DNA from: Verrucomicrobia bacterium Tous-C9LFEB
Lineage (GTDB): Bacteria > Verrucomicrobiota > Verrucomicrobiia > Methylacidiphilales > UBA1321
Reading direction: 5' to 3'
Length of the DNA stretch: 64,000 bases
Assembly (NCBI GenBank): GCA_002304345.1
Contig: NEUU01000014.1
Location: 34,642 to 98,641, forward strand
The position numbers and the translations under genes are program-made. This document shows, piece after piece, positions 44,106-53,377 of the stretch. Every line of letters begins with the position of its first letter. Position 1 is the stretch's first letter. Below the pieces are notes generated by a model. The model was not told the DNA's origin. It saw only the letters and a list, made by a program, of their open reading frames with translations, and made no database searches.

Positions 44106-44930
44106 ATGAGACTTCCCTGGCGCTGTTACACTTTGGGTTCATGGATTCGACAGCAGGTGAAAGGGCGTGAGGTTTATGTGACTTTTGGGGAGATGTGGCA
44201 TTACTTTTTTTCGCCATTGCCTCAAACTAAGGCGAGGCGTTATTTGGACCGGATCGAATCGGAATCAAATAGTTTGAAGGTTTATCTTAAAGGGTGGGAA
44301 CGTCCGATTTATTTTCCTCCCGAGTATCCTATTAGTGACATTAAGACTGGAATCACGGAGGTCAGCGACCCAGAGGATTTTCACTATTACGAGATTCCAG
44401 AAACCGCCGTTGGAAAAGAGGATGTTGTGGTAGACTGTGGTGCGGCAGAAGGTTTTTTTACGGCGGTGGTGGCAGGTCGTTGCCGACAAGTATATGCCAT
44501 AGAACCTTCGCCGACATTCGTGAATTGTTTGCGCCGAACATTTCAGGGCCGAGATAATGTCAATATAGTAGATGCCGCGATGTCAGATTCGATCGGTGAA
44601 GTGTTTTTTAAGGAGTGTGGCGTTGCTTCGGTTGTGGCAAATGAGGGTATTCGAGTGTCCTGTCAGACGATTGATAGTTTGTTTTACGAGAAAAATATTC
44701 GGGTGGATTACCTTAAAGCGGACATCGAGGGGGAAGAATCCAAAATGTTGGCGGGTGCGGCCAAGACCATTGCCAAGTATCGCCCCAAACTCGCTATCAC
44801 CACATATCACGTGGGTAATAATGCATTGGAAATCAAGAGTCAGATTTTGGCGATGTGCCCTGATTACAAAATCCGCATCAAAGGTATCAATACGGCGGGC
44901 ATGCCGGTACTATTGCATGCGTGGATGTAG
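44106..44930 (+). CDS. FkbM family methyltransferase, AT-rich
   Basis: The 274-residue protein matches the FkbM family: motif I VVDCGAAEGFFTAV at about 106-119, YAIEPSPTFVNCLRR near 130-144 and the acidic LKADIEGEESKMLAG near 205-219. These enzymes often methylate sugar hydroxyls in surface glycans. The gene and its 206-base upstream gap are clearly richer in A and T than flanking genes, suggesting acquisition. It is alone between a helicase and a UVR-motif gene of opposite strand. Confidence 0.85.
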   Translation: MRLPWRCYTLGSWIRQQVKGREVYVTFGEMWHYFFSPLPQTKARRYLDRIESESNSLKVYLKGWERPIYFPPEYPISDIKTGITEVSDPEDFHYYEIPETAVGKEDVVVDCGAAEGFFTAVVAGRCRQVYAIEPSPTFVNCLRRTFQGRDNVNIVDAAMSDSIGEVFFKECGVASVVANEGIRVSCQTIDSLFYEKNIRVDYLKADIEGEESKMLAGAAKTIAKYRPKLAITTYHVGNNALEIKSQILAMCPDYKIRIKGINTAGMPVLLHAWM

Positions 44931-44953
44931 CTGAGAGCCGTATTTTTGGCTGC

Positions 44954-45715
44954 TTATTTTGAAGCGCCCTTGAGTTGCTTGAGGCTGTCGCGGAGTTGGG
45001 CGGCGGTCTCGTAATCCTCGCGTTCCACGGCGGCGGCGAGTGCTTTCTCGAGACGGATTTGTTCGTTTTCCGGCGAGGCCTTTTGCAGGTCCTTCTCCCA
45101 GTTTTCGAGGAAATGGATTTCCTGGCTTTGCTCAATCAAGTCGGTGCGCTCCATGCGCTCGTAGAAGGCACGGATCTCGCGAATCCCGGCGGTGACGTGC
45201 GCCAAGGCCTGAGCCGTGGCGTGTTGCTCGAGGGCGTGCTGAGCGCGGGCGCGGGTGAGCATCATGAGCCCGTAGGGACGAAATTGCTGGAAGAGCCACG
45301 CGAGCGGTTTTGTCTCGGCGTATTGTTCGACGAAGTCGAAGAGATCGAGATTCCGGCGCGTATCGCGGATCACCCGAACCCAGTCACCGAGTTGAAAGAG
45401 GGCGAGGTAACGGTGGTAATATTGAACCGCTTCCTGTTGCAGTTTGGCGCAGTCTTCCGCGTCGAGCGTGAAGCGGGGTTCGTCCGATTCCTTTTCCAGG
45501 AAGTCGCGGGCGAGCGACTGGTACATGTGAAAAAGCGATTCGTGCCCCATCGGGCGCGTGCCGTCGGGGCGACCGTCGAGTTCCATCTGGAGCAGACCCA
45601 TGTCGAGGCGCAACTGGATCTTGGGATAGCCATCGTCGCCCGTGATCTGGCGAACGGTGACTTGTCCGGGCACGAATTCCCATCCTTCGAAAATGGGACC
45701 GAGATCTTGACTCAT
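44954..45715 (-). CDS. UvrB/UvrC-motif protein of unknown function
   Basis: The 253-residue protein is acidic and helical. Its last 35 residues (about 216-250, with LEKALAAAVEREDYETAAQLRDSLKQL) form a UVR motif, the helical hairpin by which UvrB and UvrC interact, also found in McsA-like stress proteins. The rest (FEGWEFVPGQVTVRQI at the N-terminus, then TPR-like helices) matches a conserved protein family without known function. No zinc-binding cysteines are present, so it is not McsA. Confidence 0.75.
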   Translation of the reverse strand: MSQDLGPIFEGWEFVPGQVTVRQITGDDGYPKIQLRLDMGLLQMELDGRPDGTRPMGHESLFHMYQSLARDFLEKESDEPRFTLDAEDCAKLQQEAVQYYHRYLALFQLGDWVRVIRDTRRNLDLFDFVEQYAETKPLAWLFQQFRPYGLMMLTRARAQHALEQHATAQALAHVTAGIREIRAFYERMERTDLIEQSQEIHFLENWEKDLQKASPENEQIRLEKALAAAVEREDYETAAQLRDSLKQLKGASK

Positions 45716-45818
45716 AGAATGATCTTATCTCAACGCATGGCTTTGAAAAGTCAATGGATGACTGGAACTCATCTTCTTATGGGTTCCCGGAGGTAATCTT
45801 ATGACGTGATTGCATGGA

Positions 45819-45846
45819 TTGACAGTCTAGAATCGCGCTCTTTAAT
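45819..45846 (+). promoter_or_regulatory. Candidate promoter of the acetylesterase gene
   Basis: TTGACA (45819-45824) and TTTAAT (45841-45846) are 16 bases apart. The ATG follows only eight bases after the -10, and no Shine-Dalgarno is seen, so the transcript would be leaderless or nearly so. Confidence 0.4.
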
Positions 45847-45854
45847 CGAACCTC

Positions 45855-47894
45855 ATGAAGCTTCGTTCTTTTGCATGGCTCTTGGTCCTGGGTTTGGTGG
45901 TTCCGCTGCAGGCGGAAATCAAACCGGCGTCGATGTTTAGTGATCATATGGTGCTGCAGCGCAATCTGCCCATCCCGATCTGGGGCACGGCGGCTCCGGG
46001 CGAAACGGTGACGGTCACCTTGGGCGCGGACAAGCAGGCCTTGAAGGCGGGCCCGGATGGCAAATGGATGGTGCGCTTGGCACCGCAACCGGCCACGATC
46101 AATTTAACGCTCACGATTGAAGGGTCTGCCACGGCCACACCGGTCGTTTTCAAGGATGTGTTGATCGGCGAGGTCTGGGTGTGCTCGGGCCAATCGAATA
46201 TGGAATTTCCCGTGGCGCGGGCGCTGAACGGACTCAAGGAAGCGAACGAGGCCAAATTCCCGCAACTGCGCTTGTTCCAGGTGGATCACGTCACACCGAA
46301 CGCACCGCAAACTTCCGTCGCGGGTCAATGGCAGGTCTGCGACCCGGCCACGATCAAGTCCTTCTCGGCGGTGGGATATTTCTTTGGCCGCGAATTGCAG
46401 TCGTATCTCAACGTGCCGGTGGGCTTGATCCATACCTCGTGGGGTGGCACACCTGCGGAAGCCTGGACGCGCCTGGGTGTGCTGCAGGCCGATCCGGACT
46501 ACGCGGAAATCGTGAAGCGCCGCGCGCAGATTTTCTCGCCGGAGTACGCCGTCAAGCAGGAGGAGTTCAAAAAGATCTCGGAGAATTGGACCAAACAGAT
46601 TGATCAGTTGCTGGCCACTCCGGGCAAGCCGGGAGCGGATTGGTTAAAGCCGGACGCTGTGCTGAAGGATTGGCAGCCGATCGAGGCTTCGGGGACGTGG
46701 GAGGTCAAGGCGAACCTGAAAATGGACGGCGTGGTTTGGTATCGCAAGGTGGTCGAAGTTCCCGCGGAGATGGCGAGTCAGGAGACAACCTTGTCCCTCG
46801 GTGCGGTGGACGATCTCGATTTCACGTGGGTGAACGGCACGGTTGTCGGTCACACGGGCAAGGATACGCCGTCCTTCTGGATGGTCTCACGTTTCTACAA
46901 AGTGCCAGCGGGAACGCTGAAGCCGGGGCCGAATGTAATCATGGTGCGCGTGATCGATCATGGCGGCGGCGGGGGCCTGGTGGGGTTGCCGGGCGAGATG
47001 ACGTTGTCGACCGCCTCGGGTGCTTCGATTTCCCTCGCGGGCACGTGGCAGTATTGGATCGAGAAAAATCTCGGTCTGCGGCCTGAGATGATGGGCAAGT
47101 TGCAGAACACGGCGAGCGTGTTGTACGACGGCATGATCGCGCCGATCATTCCCTACGGCATTCGCGGAGCGATCTGGTATCAGGGTGAGTCCAATGCGAG
47201 TCGCGCGTGGCAGTATCGCAAACTTTTCCCCGACATGATCCGCAATTGGCGGCAGGATTGGGGTCAGGGCGATTTCCCGTTCTACTTCGTACAGTTGGCG
47301 AATTTCAGAAAGCGGTTGGCCGAACCCGCCGAGAGCGATTGGCCGGAATTGCGGGAAGCGCAGTTGAAGACCCTCTCGCTGCCGAACACCGGCATGGCCG
47401 TGACGATCGACATCGGTGACGGGGATGACATCCACCCGATCAACAAGCAGGACGTGGGCAAACGGTTGGCGCTCTGGGCGCTGGCGCAGGACTATGAAGT
47501 CAAAGTGCCGGACGGTTTTCTCGGGACGCTGCCGGTGCTGAAATCGCACTTCCAGAAGCCGATCGTGCATTCCGGTCCGCTCTACACGTCCATGAAAGTG
47601 GAGGGTGCAACGGTGCGCCTCGCCTTCACGCACGTGGGCGGTGGATTGAAGATCAAGGGCAATGGCCCGATCAAGGGTTTTGCGGTGGCGGGGAGCGACA
47701 AGAAATTCGTCTGGGCCGAGGCGCGCGTTTCCGGCGACACGGTGGTCGTACGCAATGTGAACGTGCCGAATCCCGTGGCGGTGCGCTACGATTGGGCGGA
47801 TAATCCCGAGGGGAATCTTTATAATGCGGAGGGATTGCCCGCGAGTCCGTTCCGCACGGATGACTGGCCCGGCATCACCGATAGCAAACGCTAG
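45855..47894 (+). CDS. Sialate O-acetylesterase-type SGNH hydrolase
   Basis: The 679-residue secreted protein has a signal peptide (1-20, MKLRSFAWLLVLGLVVPLQA). It carries the nucleophile S114 in CSGQSNMEF, the GGT of block III in HTSWGGTPAEAW near 200, and the DxxH of block V in DDIHPINKQ near 535, all marking the SASA/acetylesterase family. An inserted beta-sandwich domain at about 280-390 is usual for these long members. It likely removes acetyl groups from polysaccharide side chains in the periplasm or outside. A GH1 beta-glucosidase gene follows after a terminator. Confidence 0.9.
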   Translation: MKLRSFAWLLVLGLVVPLQAEIKPASMFSDHMVLQRNLPIPIWGTAAPGETVTVTLGADKQALKAGPDGKWMVRLAPQPATINLTLTIEGSATATPVVFKDVLIGEVWVCSGQSNMEFPVARALNGLKEANEAKFPQLRLFQVDHVTPNAPQTSVAGQWQVCDPATIKSFSAVGYFFGRELQSYLNVPVGLIHTSWGGTPAEAWTRLGVLQADPDYAEIVKRRAQIFSPEYAVKQEEFKKISENWTKQIDQLLATPGKPGADWLKPDAVLKDWQPIEASGTWEVKANLKMDGVVWYRKVVEVPAEMASQETTLSLGAVDDLDFTWVNGTVVGHTGKDTPSFWMVSRFYKVPAGTLKPGPNVIMVRVIDHGGGGGLVGLPGEMTLSTASGASISLAGTWQYWIEKNLGLRPEMMGKLQNTASVLYDGMIAPIIPYGIRGAIWYQGESNASRAWQYRKLFPDMIRNWRQDWGQGDFPFYFVQLANFRKRLAEPAESDWPELREAQLKTLSLPNTGMAVTIDIGDGDDIHPINKQDVGKRLALWALAQDYEVKVPDGFLGTLPVLKSHFQKPIVHSGPLYTSMKVEGATVRLAFTHVGGGLKIKGNGPIKGFAVAGSDKKFVWAEARVSGDTVVVRNVNVPNPVAVRYDWADNPEGNLYNAEGLPASPFRTDDWPGITDSKR

Positions 47895-47913
47895 AAATCA
47901 GACTGTAAAATTT

Positions 47914-47945
47914 GCGGTAGCGGGTGGTCCGCTGCCGCTTTTTTT
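47914..47945 (+). terminator. Intrinsic terminator after the acetylesterase gene
   Basis: A 10-base stem GCGGTAGCGG / CCGCTGCCGC with a 5-base loop is followed by seven T residues. It lies 20 bases after the stop codon. Confidence 0.88.
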
Positions 47946-47981
47946 GTCTGGTACGTCGTTCAGAATTCGACAGATTGAATC

Positions 47982-49334
47982 ATGATGAAAACCGATTTTC
48001 GTTTCCCGAAGAAGTTCGTCTGGGGCGTCGCTGCGGCGGCCACCCAGATCGAAGGCGCTGCATTTGAAGACGGAAAGGGGGAATCGATCTGGGATCGTTT
48101 TCCCAGCACCGGCAAGGTGATCAACAACGACACGCCTGCCGTGGCGTGCGATCATTATCATCTCTACAAAAAAGATTTCGCCCTCATGCGCAAGCTGGGC
48201 GTGAAGAATTACCGCCTCTCGGTGGCGTGGCCGCGCATTTATCCGAACGGCGACGGCGCAGTGAATCCGAAGGGGCTCGCTTTCTATGATCGCCTCATCG
48301 ACGCGATGCTCAAGGAGGGAATCACTCCGTGGGTGACGTTGTTCCATTGGGACTTGCCGCAGGCGCTGGAAGAGCGCGGCGGCTGGCGCAGCCGGATCGT
48401 GCCGGAAGCGTTTTCCACCTACGCCGACACGGTGGTGGCGACGCTCGGCGACCGGGTGAAGAACTGGATCACGCTCAACGAAATCATCTGCTTCACGACG
48501 TTGGCTTACGGCTACGGCGACAAAGCGCCGGGGACCAAGGTCAGTCTGAAGACGCTGCGCCAGATTCATCATCACGCGCTGCTTTGCCATGGCGAAGCGG
48601 TGCGCGCGGTACGCGAGCACGGGGGCCGTGGCGCGCGGGTGGGCCTGACGGATAATAGCATGCCGTCGGTGCCAGTGACGGAAACACCTGCCGATATCGC
48701 CGCGGCGAAGGCGTGGTTCATCGAGAAGAACGAATACCTGCTGCACCCGATTTATCGCGGGGAATATTCCGCGGCTTATTTGAAGCGTTGTGGCGCGGAT
48801 CGGCCGAAGGTGGAGAAGGGCGATCTGGAGTTGATCAGCCAGCCCACGGATTTCCTGGGCATGAATCTCTACACCGGAACGTTTGTCCGCGCGCCGAAAA
48901 AGGCGAAGGATCGGTATGAGGCATTGGATTTCCCGCCGGATTATCCGCAGACCTCGTGCCCATGGCTGAAGATCATGCCGCAATCGCTCTATTGGGCGAC
49001 GCGGTTTGCGCAGGAATGTTACGGCGTAAAGAAAATCTATATCACGGAAAACGGCTGCGGTTACGACAACGAGCCGGTCGTCAATGGCGAGGTGAATGAT
49101 CTGCATCGCCGGGATTATCTCCGCAATTATTTCAAGGAAATGTATCGCGCCATCGGCGACGGCGTTCCGATCGCGGGCTATTTCCTGTGGTCGTTCATGG
49201 ATAATTACGAGTGGCAGGATGGTTACCTGCGCCGGTTCGGCATCGTGCACGTGGATTACAAAACGCAGAAGCGGACGCCGAAACTCAGCGCCCAGTGGTA
49301 CTCCACGGTCATGCGCGAAAACCGCATCGTGTGA
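47982..49334 (+). CDS. Beta-glucosidase, glycoside hydrolase family 1
   Basis: The 450-residue enzyme has the GH1 N-terminal signature FPKKFVWGVAAAATQIEGA at 8-26, the acid/base E167 in WITLNEI and the nucleophile E356 in YITENGCGYDN. W and E residues near 400 (WSFMDNYEWQDGY) form the aglycone and substrate pocket. It has no signal peptide and likely cleaves imported beta-glucosides in the cytoplasm. Length is normal. It has its own transcript after the upstream terminator. Confidence 0.96.
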   Translation: MMKTDFRFPKKFVWGVAAAATQIEGAAFEDGKGESIWDRFPSTGKVINNDTPAVACDHYHLYKKDFALMRKLGVKNYRLSVAWPRIYPNGDGAVNPKGLAFYDRLIDAMLKEGITPWVTLFHWDLPQALEERGGWRSRIVPEAFSTYADTVVATLGDRVKNWITLNEIICFTTLAYGYGDKAPGTKVSLKTLRQIHHHALLCHGEAVRAVREHGGRGARVGLTDNSMPSVPVTETPADIAAAKAWFIEKNEYLLHPIYRGEYSAAYLKRCGADRPKVEKGDLELISQPTDFLGMNLYTGTFVRAPKKAKDRYEALDFPPDYPQTSCPWLKIMPQSLYWATRFAQECYGVKKIYITENGCGYDNEPVVNGEVNDLHRRDYLRNYFKEMYRAIGDGVPIAGYFLWSFMDNYEWQDGYLRRFGIVHVDYKTQKRTPKLSAQWYSTVMRENRIV

Positions 49335-49342
49335 GGCTTCAT

Positions 49343-49457
49343 GGGGGCGCTGCCCCCATACCCCCGCCAAAAGAGAGTTTATCCCAAAGAGTTCACTCTT
49401 TAGGCGAGAGTGGATTTCAAAGGCCGTCATCCGGAGCGCAGTCGAGGGATCGGGCGA
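49343..49457. repeat. Intergenic hairpins and a decayed repeat
   Basis: GGGGGC-GCT-GCCCCC (49343-49357) follows the GH1 stop and AAAGAGT-TC-ACTCTTT (49386-49401) comes next. At 49422-49446 GTCATCCGGAGCGCAGTCGA resembles the GTCATCCTGAGC arm of the palindromic element but without a partner arm, so it is probably a decayed or different repeat. Confidence 0.45.
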
Positions 49458-49513
49458 GGGGGTGGTTTTAGCACGTAGCTGCCCCCGACCTCTTTCAGAC
49501 TTGGGGTACTCGC

Positions 49514-50176
49514 TTAAGGCTGCTTGCCGCTTTTGACGTTGGCGAGGGCAAGGGCTTGGGAGCCGGTGGCCTCGAGGACGAGATTGCCGGCCTTATCGAG
49601 AAAGAGGCACATGCCATCGGAGGTGATCCGGGCGCGTAGCAGATCGCGCAAATCGGCGGCACTCAAGGGAGAGGTGGCCGAGCCGCGTTTCACGATCAGT
49701 TGGCCCTTGCTATCCTTGACGAGCGTGGCGGGCTGGCCTTGGGATTCGAAAGCGAGGGTCTGGCCGGTGCCGAGTTTGCGGACCAGCGCGGGCAGGAGCA
49801 CCATGCCGTAATGGAACATCGGCGGTTTGGGCCAGAGCGCTTTCCATTGTTGCTGCTGGGGGTCGAAGGAGACCCAGGCTTCCTGCAGCAAATCGGGGTC
49901 CACGGCCATGCCGGTCAGGGACAGGGCGGTCATCGCCATGCCGTTGATCGCTTCCGGGGCTTGTTTCAGGGAAGCGGGTAGTCGCACGATGAGGCGGCCC
50001 ACGAAATTGGTGGGCATTAGTCGCGCTTCATTTGAGGTGGCAGAAAAAGACGGGGTCAGCCGGGCGGGTTCTGAAACGACGGGAGAGGAGAGGGGGGCGA
50101 CATCTGTCGACGCTGCCGGAGACAGGGCTGTTGCCAGTCCGATCACGCTCCATCCGAGTAAAAAAGAAACCTTCAT
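49514..50176 (-). CDS. Secreted protein of unknown function
   Basis: The 220-residue product has a signal peptide (MKVSFLLGWSVIGLATALS, cleavage after about residue 22) and a Ser/Pro/Thr-rich linker to about 55. The mature domain has no motif I recognise; it contains LPASLKQAPEAINGMAM near 66-82 and ends with a conserved-looking DGMCLFLDKAGNLVLEATG. It is not part of an obvious operon: 171 bases, including AT-rich sequence, separate it from the upstream Maf gene. Confidence 0.55.
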   Translation of the reverse strand: MKVSFLLGWSVIGLATALSPAASTDVAPLSSPVVSEPARLTPSFSATSNEARLMPTNFVGRLIVRLPASLKQAPEAINGMAMTALSLTGMAVDPDLLQEAWVSFDPQQQQWKALWPKPPMFHYGMVLLPALVRKLGTGQTLAFESQGQPATLVKDSKGQLIVKRGSATSPLSAADLRDLLRARITSDGMCLFLDKAGNLVLEATGSQALALANVKSGKQP

Positions 50177-50347
50177 TGGAAGGGTTATGAGACGATCTTG
50201 TGCTAGTTTTTACGGTTTTCTATAGAGTGTCAATGCAATAGTCGCCTACTGCGTGACAAGGTGATCGACCTCAATGAGATGAAAATTGAGGAGATTGATC
50301 AGGAATAAGTAAAACTTTCCCTGAAAATGCCATGAATGAAGTATGGC

Positions 50348-50923
50348 TTATCGTAAACCGTGCAAAAGCTGGGTAAGTCGTTCGATGGGTAAACCCACCA
50401 CATTTGTGCGGGAGCCACGAATGGTTTTCACGATTTCCGCGCCCTTTTCCTGCAGCGCATAGGCACCGGCTTTGTCGAGGACGTGGACCGCTTTCAGGTA
50501 GCGGGCGATCCGGGCGGCGCTCAGGGAGCGAAAGGTGACTTCTGTGCGCTCGACAAATCCGTAAGGGCGGACGGATTTCGGCAGAAGAACGATGACCGCC
50601 GTGAGCACCTCATGGGTGCGGCCGCTCAGTTTCTTCAGAAAGGAGGCGGCTTGCCGTTGGTGTTTCGGTTTACCCAGAATGTGGGTGCCGAGGGCGACCA
50701 CGGTATCGGCGGCCAGGATGCGCTGGCCGGGATATTGCTCGGCGGCGGCGCGGGCTTTGCGCAGGGCGTTGCGCCAGGCGAACTCGGCGGGGGTCATGCC
50801 GTGGGGTTGGTCGGGAGAGATTTCCGGCGTATTCAGGACGGCCACTTGGTGGGGAATGCGGGCTTTTTCGAGGAGCTCGCGGCGGCGGGGCGATCCGCTG
50901 GCAAGAATCAGTTTGGCTTTCAT
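50348..50923 (-). CDS. maf: Maf family nucleotide pyrophosphatase
   Basis: The 191-residue protein starts with LILASGSPRRRELLE, the Maf signature, followed by ILAADTVVALG near 68-78 and GKPKHQRQAASFLKKLSG near 82-101. Family members hydrolyse dTTP, UTP or modified nucleotides, and affect septum formation when overproduced. Complete at normal length. Confidence 0.95.
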   Translation of the reverse strand: MKAKLILASGSPRRRELLEKARIPHQVAVLNTPEISPDQPHGMTPAEFAWRNALRKARAAAEQYPGQRILAADTVVALGTHILGKPKHQRQAASFLKKLSGRTHEVLTAVIVLLPKSVRPYGFVERTEVTFRSLSAARIARYLKAVHVLDKAGAYALQEKGAEIVKTIRGSRTNVVGLPIERLTQLLHGLR

Positions 50924-51038
50924 GGCGTGATCTCCGGAAGAGTTTGTAGACAGATCCTCAGTATTCCGGTGGAGGTGACGATGGCATCTTACCTTAAGGA
51001 GGGGGACAGGCCAAGTTTTGATTAACGACCCTAAAGGC

Positions 51039-51068
51039 TTGTCAGATTAATCATCGCCGTTTTATGCT
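51039..51068 (+). promoter_or_regulatory. Candidate promoter of the GT39 gene
   Basis: TTGTCA (51039-51044) and TATGCT (51063-51068) are 18 bases apart, with the ATG at 51079. Only about four to six leader bases would remain. Confidence 0.35.
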
Positions 51069-51078
51069 AAGATAAGTT

Positions 51079-52914
51079 ATGGTAATGCGTGACGCTCATT
51101 TTCATGCCAATGGCGCCGAAACGACGGCGCAGGAGGTGGTGACCGCACCCGAAACGCAGCAAAGGCGTTCGGCGGTGCGCTCACCGTGGCGTGATCACGC
51201 GCTCGGGCTGATCATTTTCCTGTTGGCCATTCTCTTTTATGCGGGCAATGCCTCGCAGCCGGTGATTTTCGACGATAACGAAGGACTCTATGCCGGGGCC
51301 GTGCGGGAGATGACGCAACGCGGGGATTGGCTGCTGCCGACTAATAACGGATTGCCGCGCATCCAGAAACCGCCGCTCACATATTGGGCCATGCTGGGTT
51401 CGGTCTCGCTTTTCGGGATGAATGAGTGGGCCATCCGTCTGCCCAACGCGATCTTCACGGCGGCGTGGGTGTATGTGACTTTTTTAATCGGACTGCGACT
51501 GCGCGACGCGACGCACGGCATGGTGGCGGCAGGAATTCTGGCCACGATGATCGGGGTGTTTGTCTTCACTCACCTCGTGCAACCGGAGCCCTTCCTGGCC
51601 ACGTTCATCAGCTTGTCGGTGTATGCCGTGATTGCGGCCTTGCAGGAACCGGCGCGGCGACGGGGCTGGTACCTGCTTGCCTGGGTGAGTCTGGCGCTGG
51701 GGGCGTTGTCGAAGGGATTGCATGGCGCGGCGTGGCCCATTGCCATTGTGCTGGCGGCGATGGCGTTGATGCCGTCCCGGCGCGCGGCCTTGAAGGGTTT
51801 CTTTCACTGGAGCGGTCTGGTGGTTTTTCTGGCGCTCGTGGCTCCGTGGTACCTGTATATGGAAGCCCGCTTGCCCGGCTTTTTGCAGGCGCACTTTTTG
51901 CGCGAGCAGGTGAGTGCGGCCATCGACGGTCGTTTCGATCGCGAGACGCTTTCCATCCCGATCTGGATGTTCTACCTGCAGCATGGAATCTTTTTTTCCC
52001 CGTGGGTGCTCTTCGCCCCGGCGGCGTTCGTGGCGTGGCGGCAATATCCTGCGGACAAGAGCCGGCCGTGGAAGCTGGTCTGGCTGTGGATGGCGGTGAC
52101 GTTTCTCACGCTGAGCTTTTCCAATTTGCAGGATTACTATGCGATGACCTCCTGGGGCGTGGCCGCGCTATGGCTGGCGGCGGCGTTTCATCCCGAGGCG
52201 CGGGTGTCTCGCTGGTTCTATCTCGTGCCGTGCTTGGTTTTGGCAGCGGCGGGGACCGGGTTATTGATCTTTGCGTTTTTCTTTAAGGGCATCCTCGCCC
52301 AAGGATCTCATTACATCGCACCCATTGCCGAGCGCGACACGTTCGCCAATGCGCTGGGGGGCATTTCCCTCGGTGCGTGGCAGGAATTTCTCCCGCTCAT
52401 GAAGACCGCCGGTGCCGCGCTCGTTCTGGGCGGGGGCAGTGCGATGTGGTGGTCCGGTCGGGCCAAGCCCGCCCGCGCCACAGCCTGTGCCGCGCTGACT
52501 CTGACCATGGTGGTTTTGTGCAGTCTGTCGACCGTGGGCTTTCGCATCATGGGCCCGAATTTCTCCCTCGCCGAGGCCGCCCGGGCGATCAATGCCGCCG
52601 CGACGCCGGAAGCCACCGTCGCCTGCGAAGGCGCACCGCATCAATCCTCCAGCCTGCTCTTCTACCTCGACCATCGGGTGCACTGGGTCAACGCTCCGAG
52701 CCAGCGCGAATTCGCCGTGCGCGTGATGCAGCAGGGACAGGAACTCTACTGGAATGACGAGTCCTTCCTCAGCGCGTGGGAATCGCCCCGGCAAGTGTTC
52801 TTCATCGTGGAGGATACCCGGCTCGCTGCGTGGAAGGATAAGCTGTTTCGCCACGCGCCCGCAGCCCGGGTGCTCTACCATAACGGCACACGCAACGTGC
52901 TCGTGAATCATTGA
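51079..52914 (+). CDS. GT39/ArnT-like lipid-linked sugar transferase
   Basis: The 611-residue membrane protein has a first helix at about 45-63 and then the extracytoplasmic acidic loop FDDNEGLYAGAVREM (about 70-84) that carries the catalytic Asp/Glu in the PMT/ArnT family. KPPLTYWAMLGSVSLFG near 97-113 is a second family hallmark. About ten helices follow, and a C-terminal periplasmic domain from about 500. It likely moves a sugar from a polyprenyl carrier to lipid A or protein at the outer face of the inner membrane. Confidence 0.85.
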   Translation: MVMRDAHFHANGAETTAQEVVTAPETQQRRSAVRSPWRDHALGLIIFLLAILFYAGNASQPVIFDDNEGLYAGAVREMTQRGDWLLPTNNGLPRIQKPPLTYWAMLGSVSLFGMNEWAIRLPNAIFTAAWVYVTFLIGLRLRDATHGMVAAGILATMIGVFVFTHLVQPEPFLATFISLSVYAVIAALQEPARRRGWYLLAWVSLALGALSKGLHGAAWPIAIVLAAMALMPSRRAALKGFFHWSGLVVFLALVAPWYLYMEARLPGFLQAHFLREQVSAAIDGRFDRETLSIPIWMFYLQHGIFFSPWVLFAPAAFVAWRQYPADKSRPWKLVWLWMAVTFLTLSFSNLQDYYAMTSWGVAALWLAAAFHPEARVSRWFYLVPCLVLAAAGTGLLIFAFFFKGILAQGSHYIAPIAERDTFANALGGISLGAWQEFLPLMKTAGAALVLGGGSAMWWSGRAKPARATACAALTLTMVVLCSLSTVGFRIMGPNFSLAEAARAINAAATPEATVACEGAPHQSSSLLFYLDHRVHWVNAPSQREFAVRVMQQGQELYWNDESFLSAWESPRQVFFIVEDTRLAAWKDKLFRHAPAARVLYHNGTRNVLVNH

Positions 52915-52990
52915 TGGTCGATTTAGTTGCTCACAAGAAAACTGGAGCAACGTGGTATCCCGCAATAGCGAGAGCTGCCGTGAAGATTGA

Positions 52991-53019
52991 CACACCCTGG
53001 CGCGTAGCGCCGGGGTGTG
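52991..53019. repeat. Solo hairpin of the CACACCC type
   Basis: CACACCC (52991-52997) and GGGTGTG (53013-53019) enclose GGCGC-GTA-GCGCC (52999-53011). It looks like one half of the large inverted repeat at 17781-17928, with the same outer arms but its own inner loop. The rest of 52915-53155 shows no gene. Confidence 0.6.
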
Positions 53020-53155
53020 TGAAAGAGAGAAGAACTGGTGGACAGCGCCTTTCTTTTTCCACAGTTCCGCATTTCCAAGCGTCCGGGAATCTGTCTTAAT
53101 GGGGGTAACGGAACAGGTCCCTCCGCTTCGCCTTCCCCAACCCTCTCTCCACCTC

Positions 53156-53377
53156 ATGGATTTCGACTCCATCGCCAGCAAGGTCGACCGCTTCCTCTAC
53201 CGGAAGCTCTTCAAGAAACTCACCCCGGAAGACCTCAAGCTCGCCGAGACGTGGAGCCTCAATGTCATCCGCAAGAATCATCCCGAGTGGGACGAGGAAC
53301 AGGTGCGCCGCTACTACGATAATCTGCTGAAAGTCCGCACCTACGCCGTCGACGAGTGGGGACGGCGATTGAATTAA
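53156..53377 (+). CDS. Small acidic/basic helical protein of unknown function
   Basis: A 73-residue protein starting MDFDSIASKVDRFLYRKLF. It is rich in charged residues and predicted helical, with no signal or membrane segment. A longer frame upstream would run through the repeat hairpin at 52991 and is unlikely. Its stop overlaps that of the convergent methyltransferase gene by three to four bases. The codon usage matches its neighbours, which supports a real gene. Confidence 0.55.
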   Translation: MDFDSIASKVDRFLYRKLFKKLTPEDLKLAETWSLNVIRKNHPEWDEEQVRRYYDNLLKVRTYAVDEWGRRLN

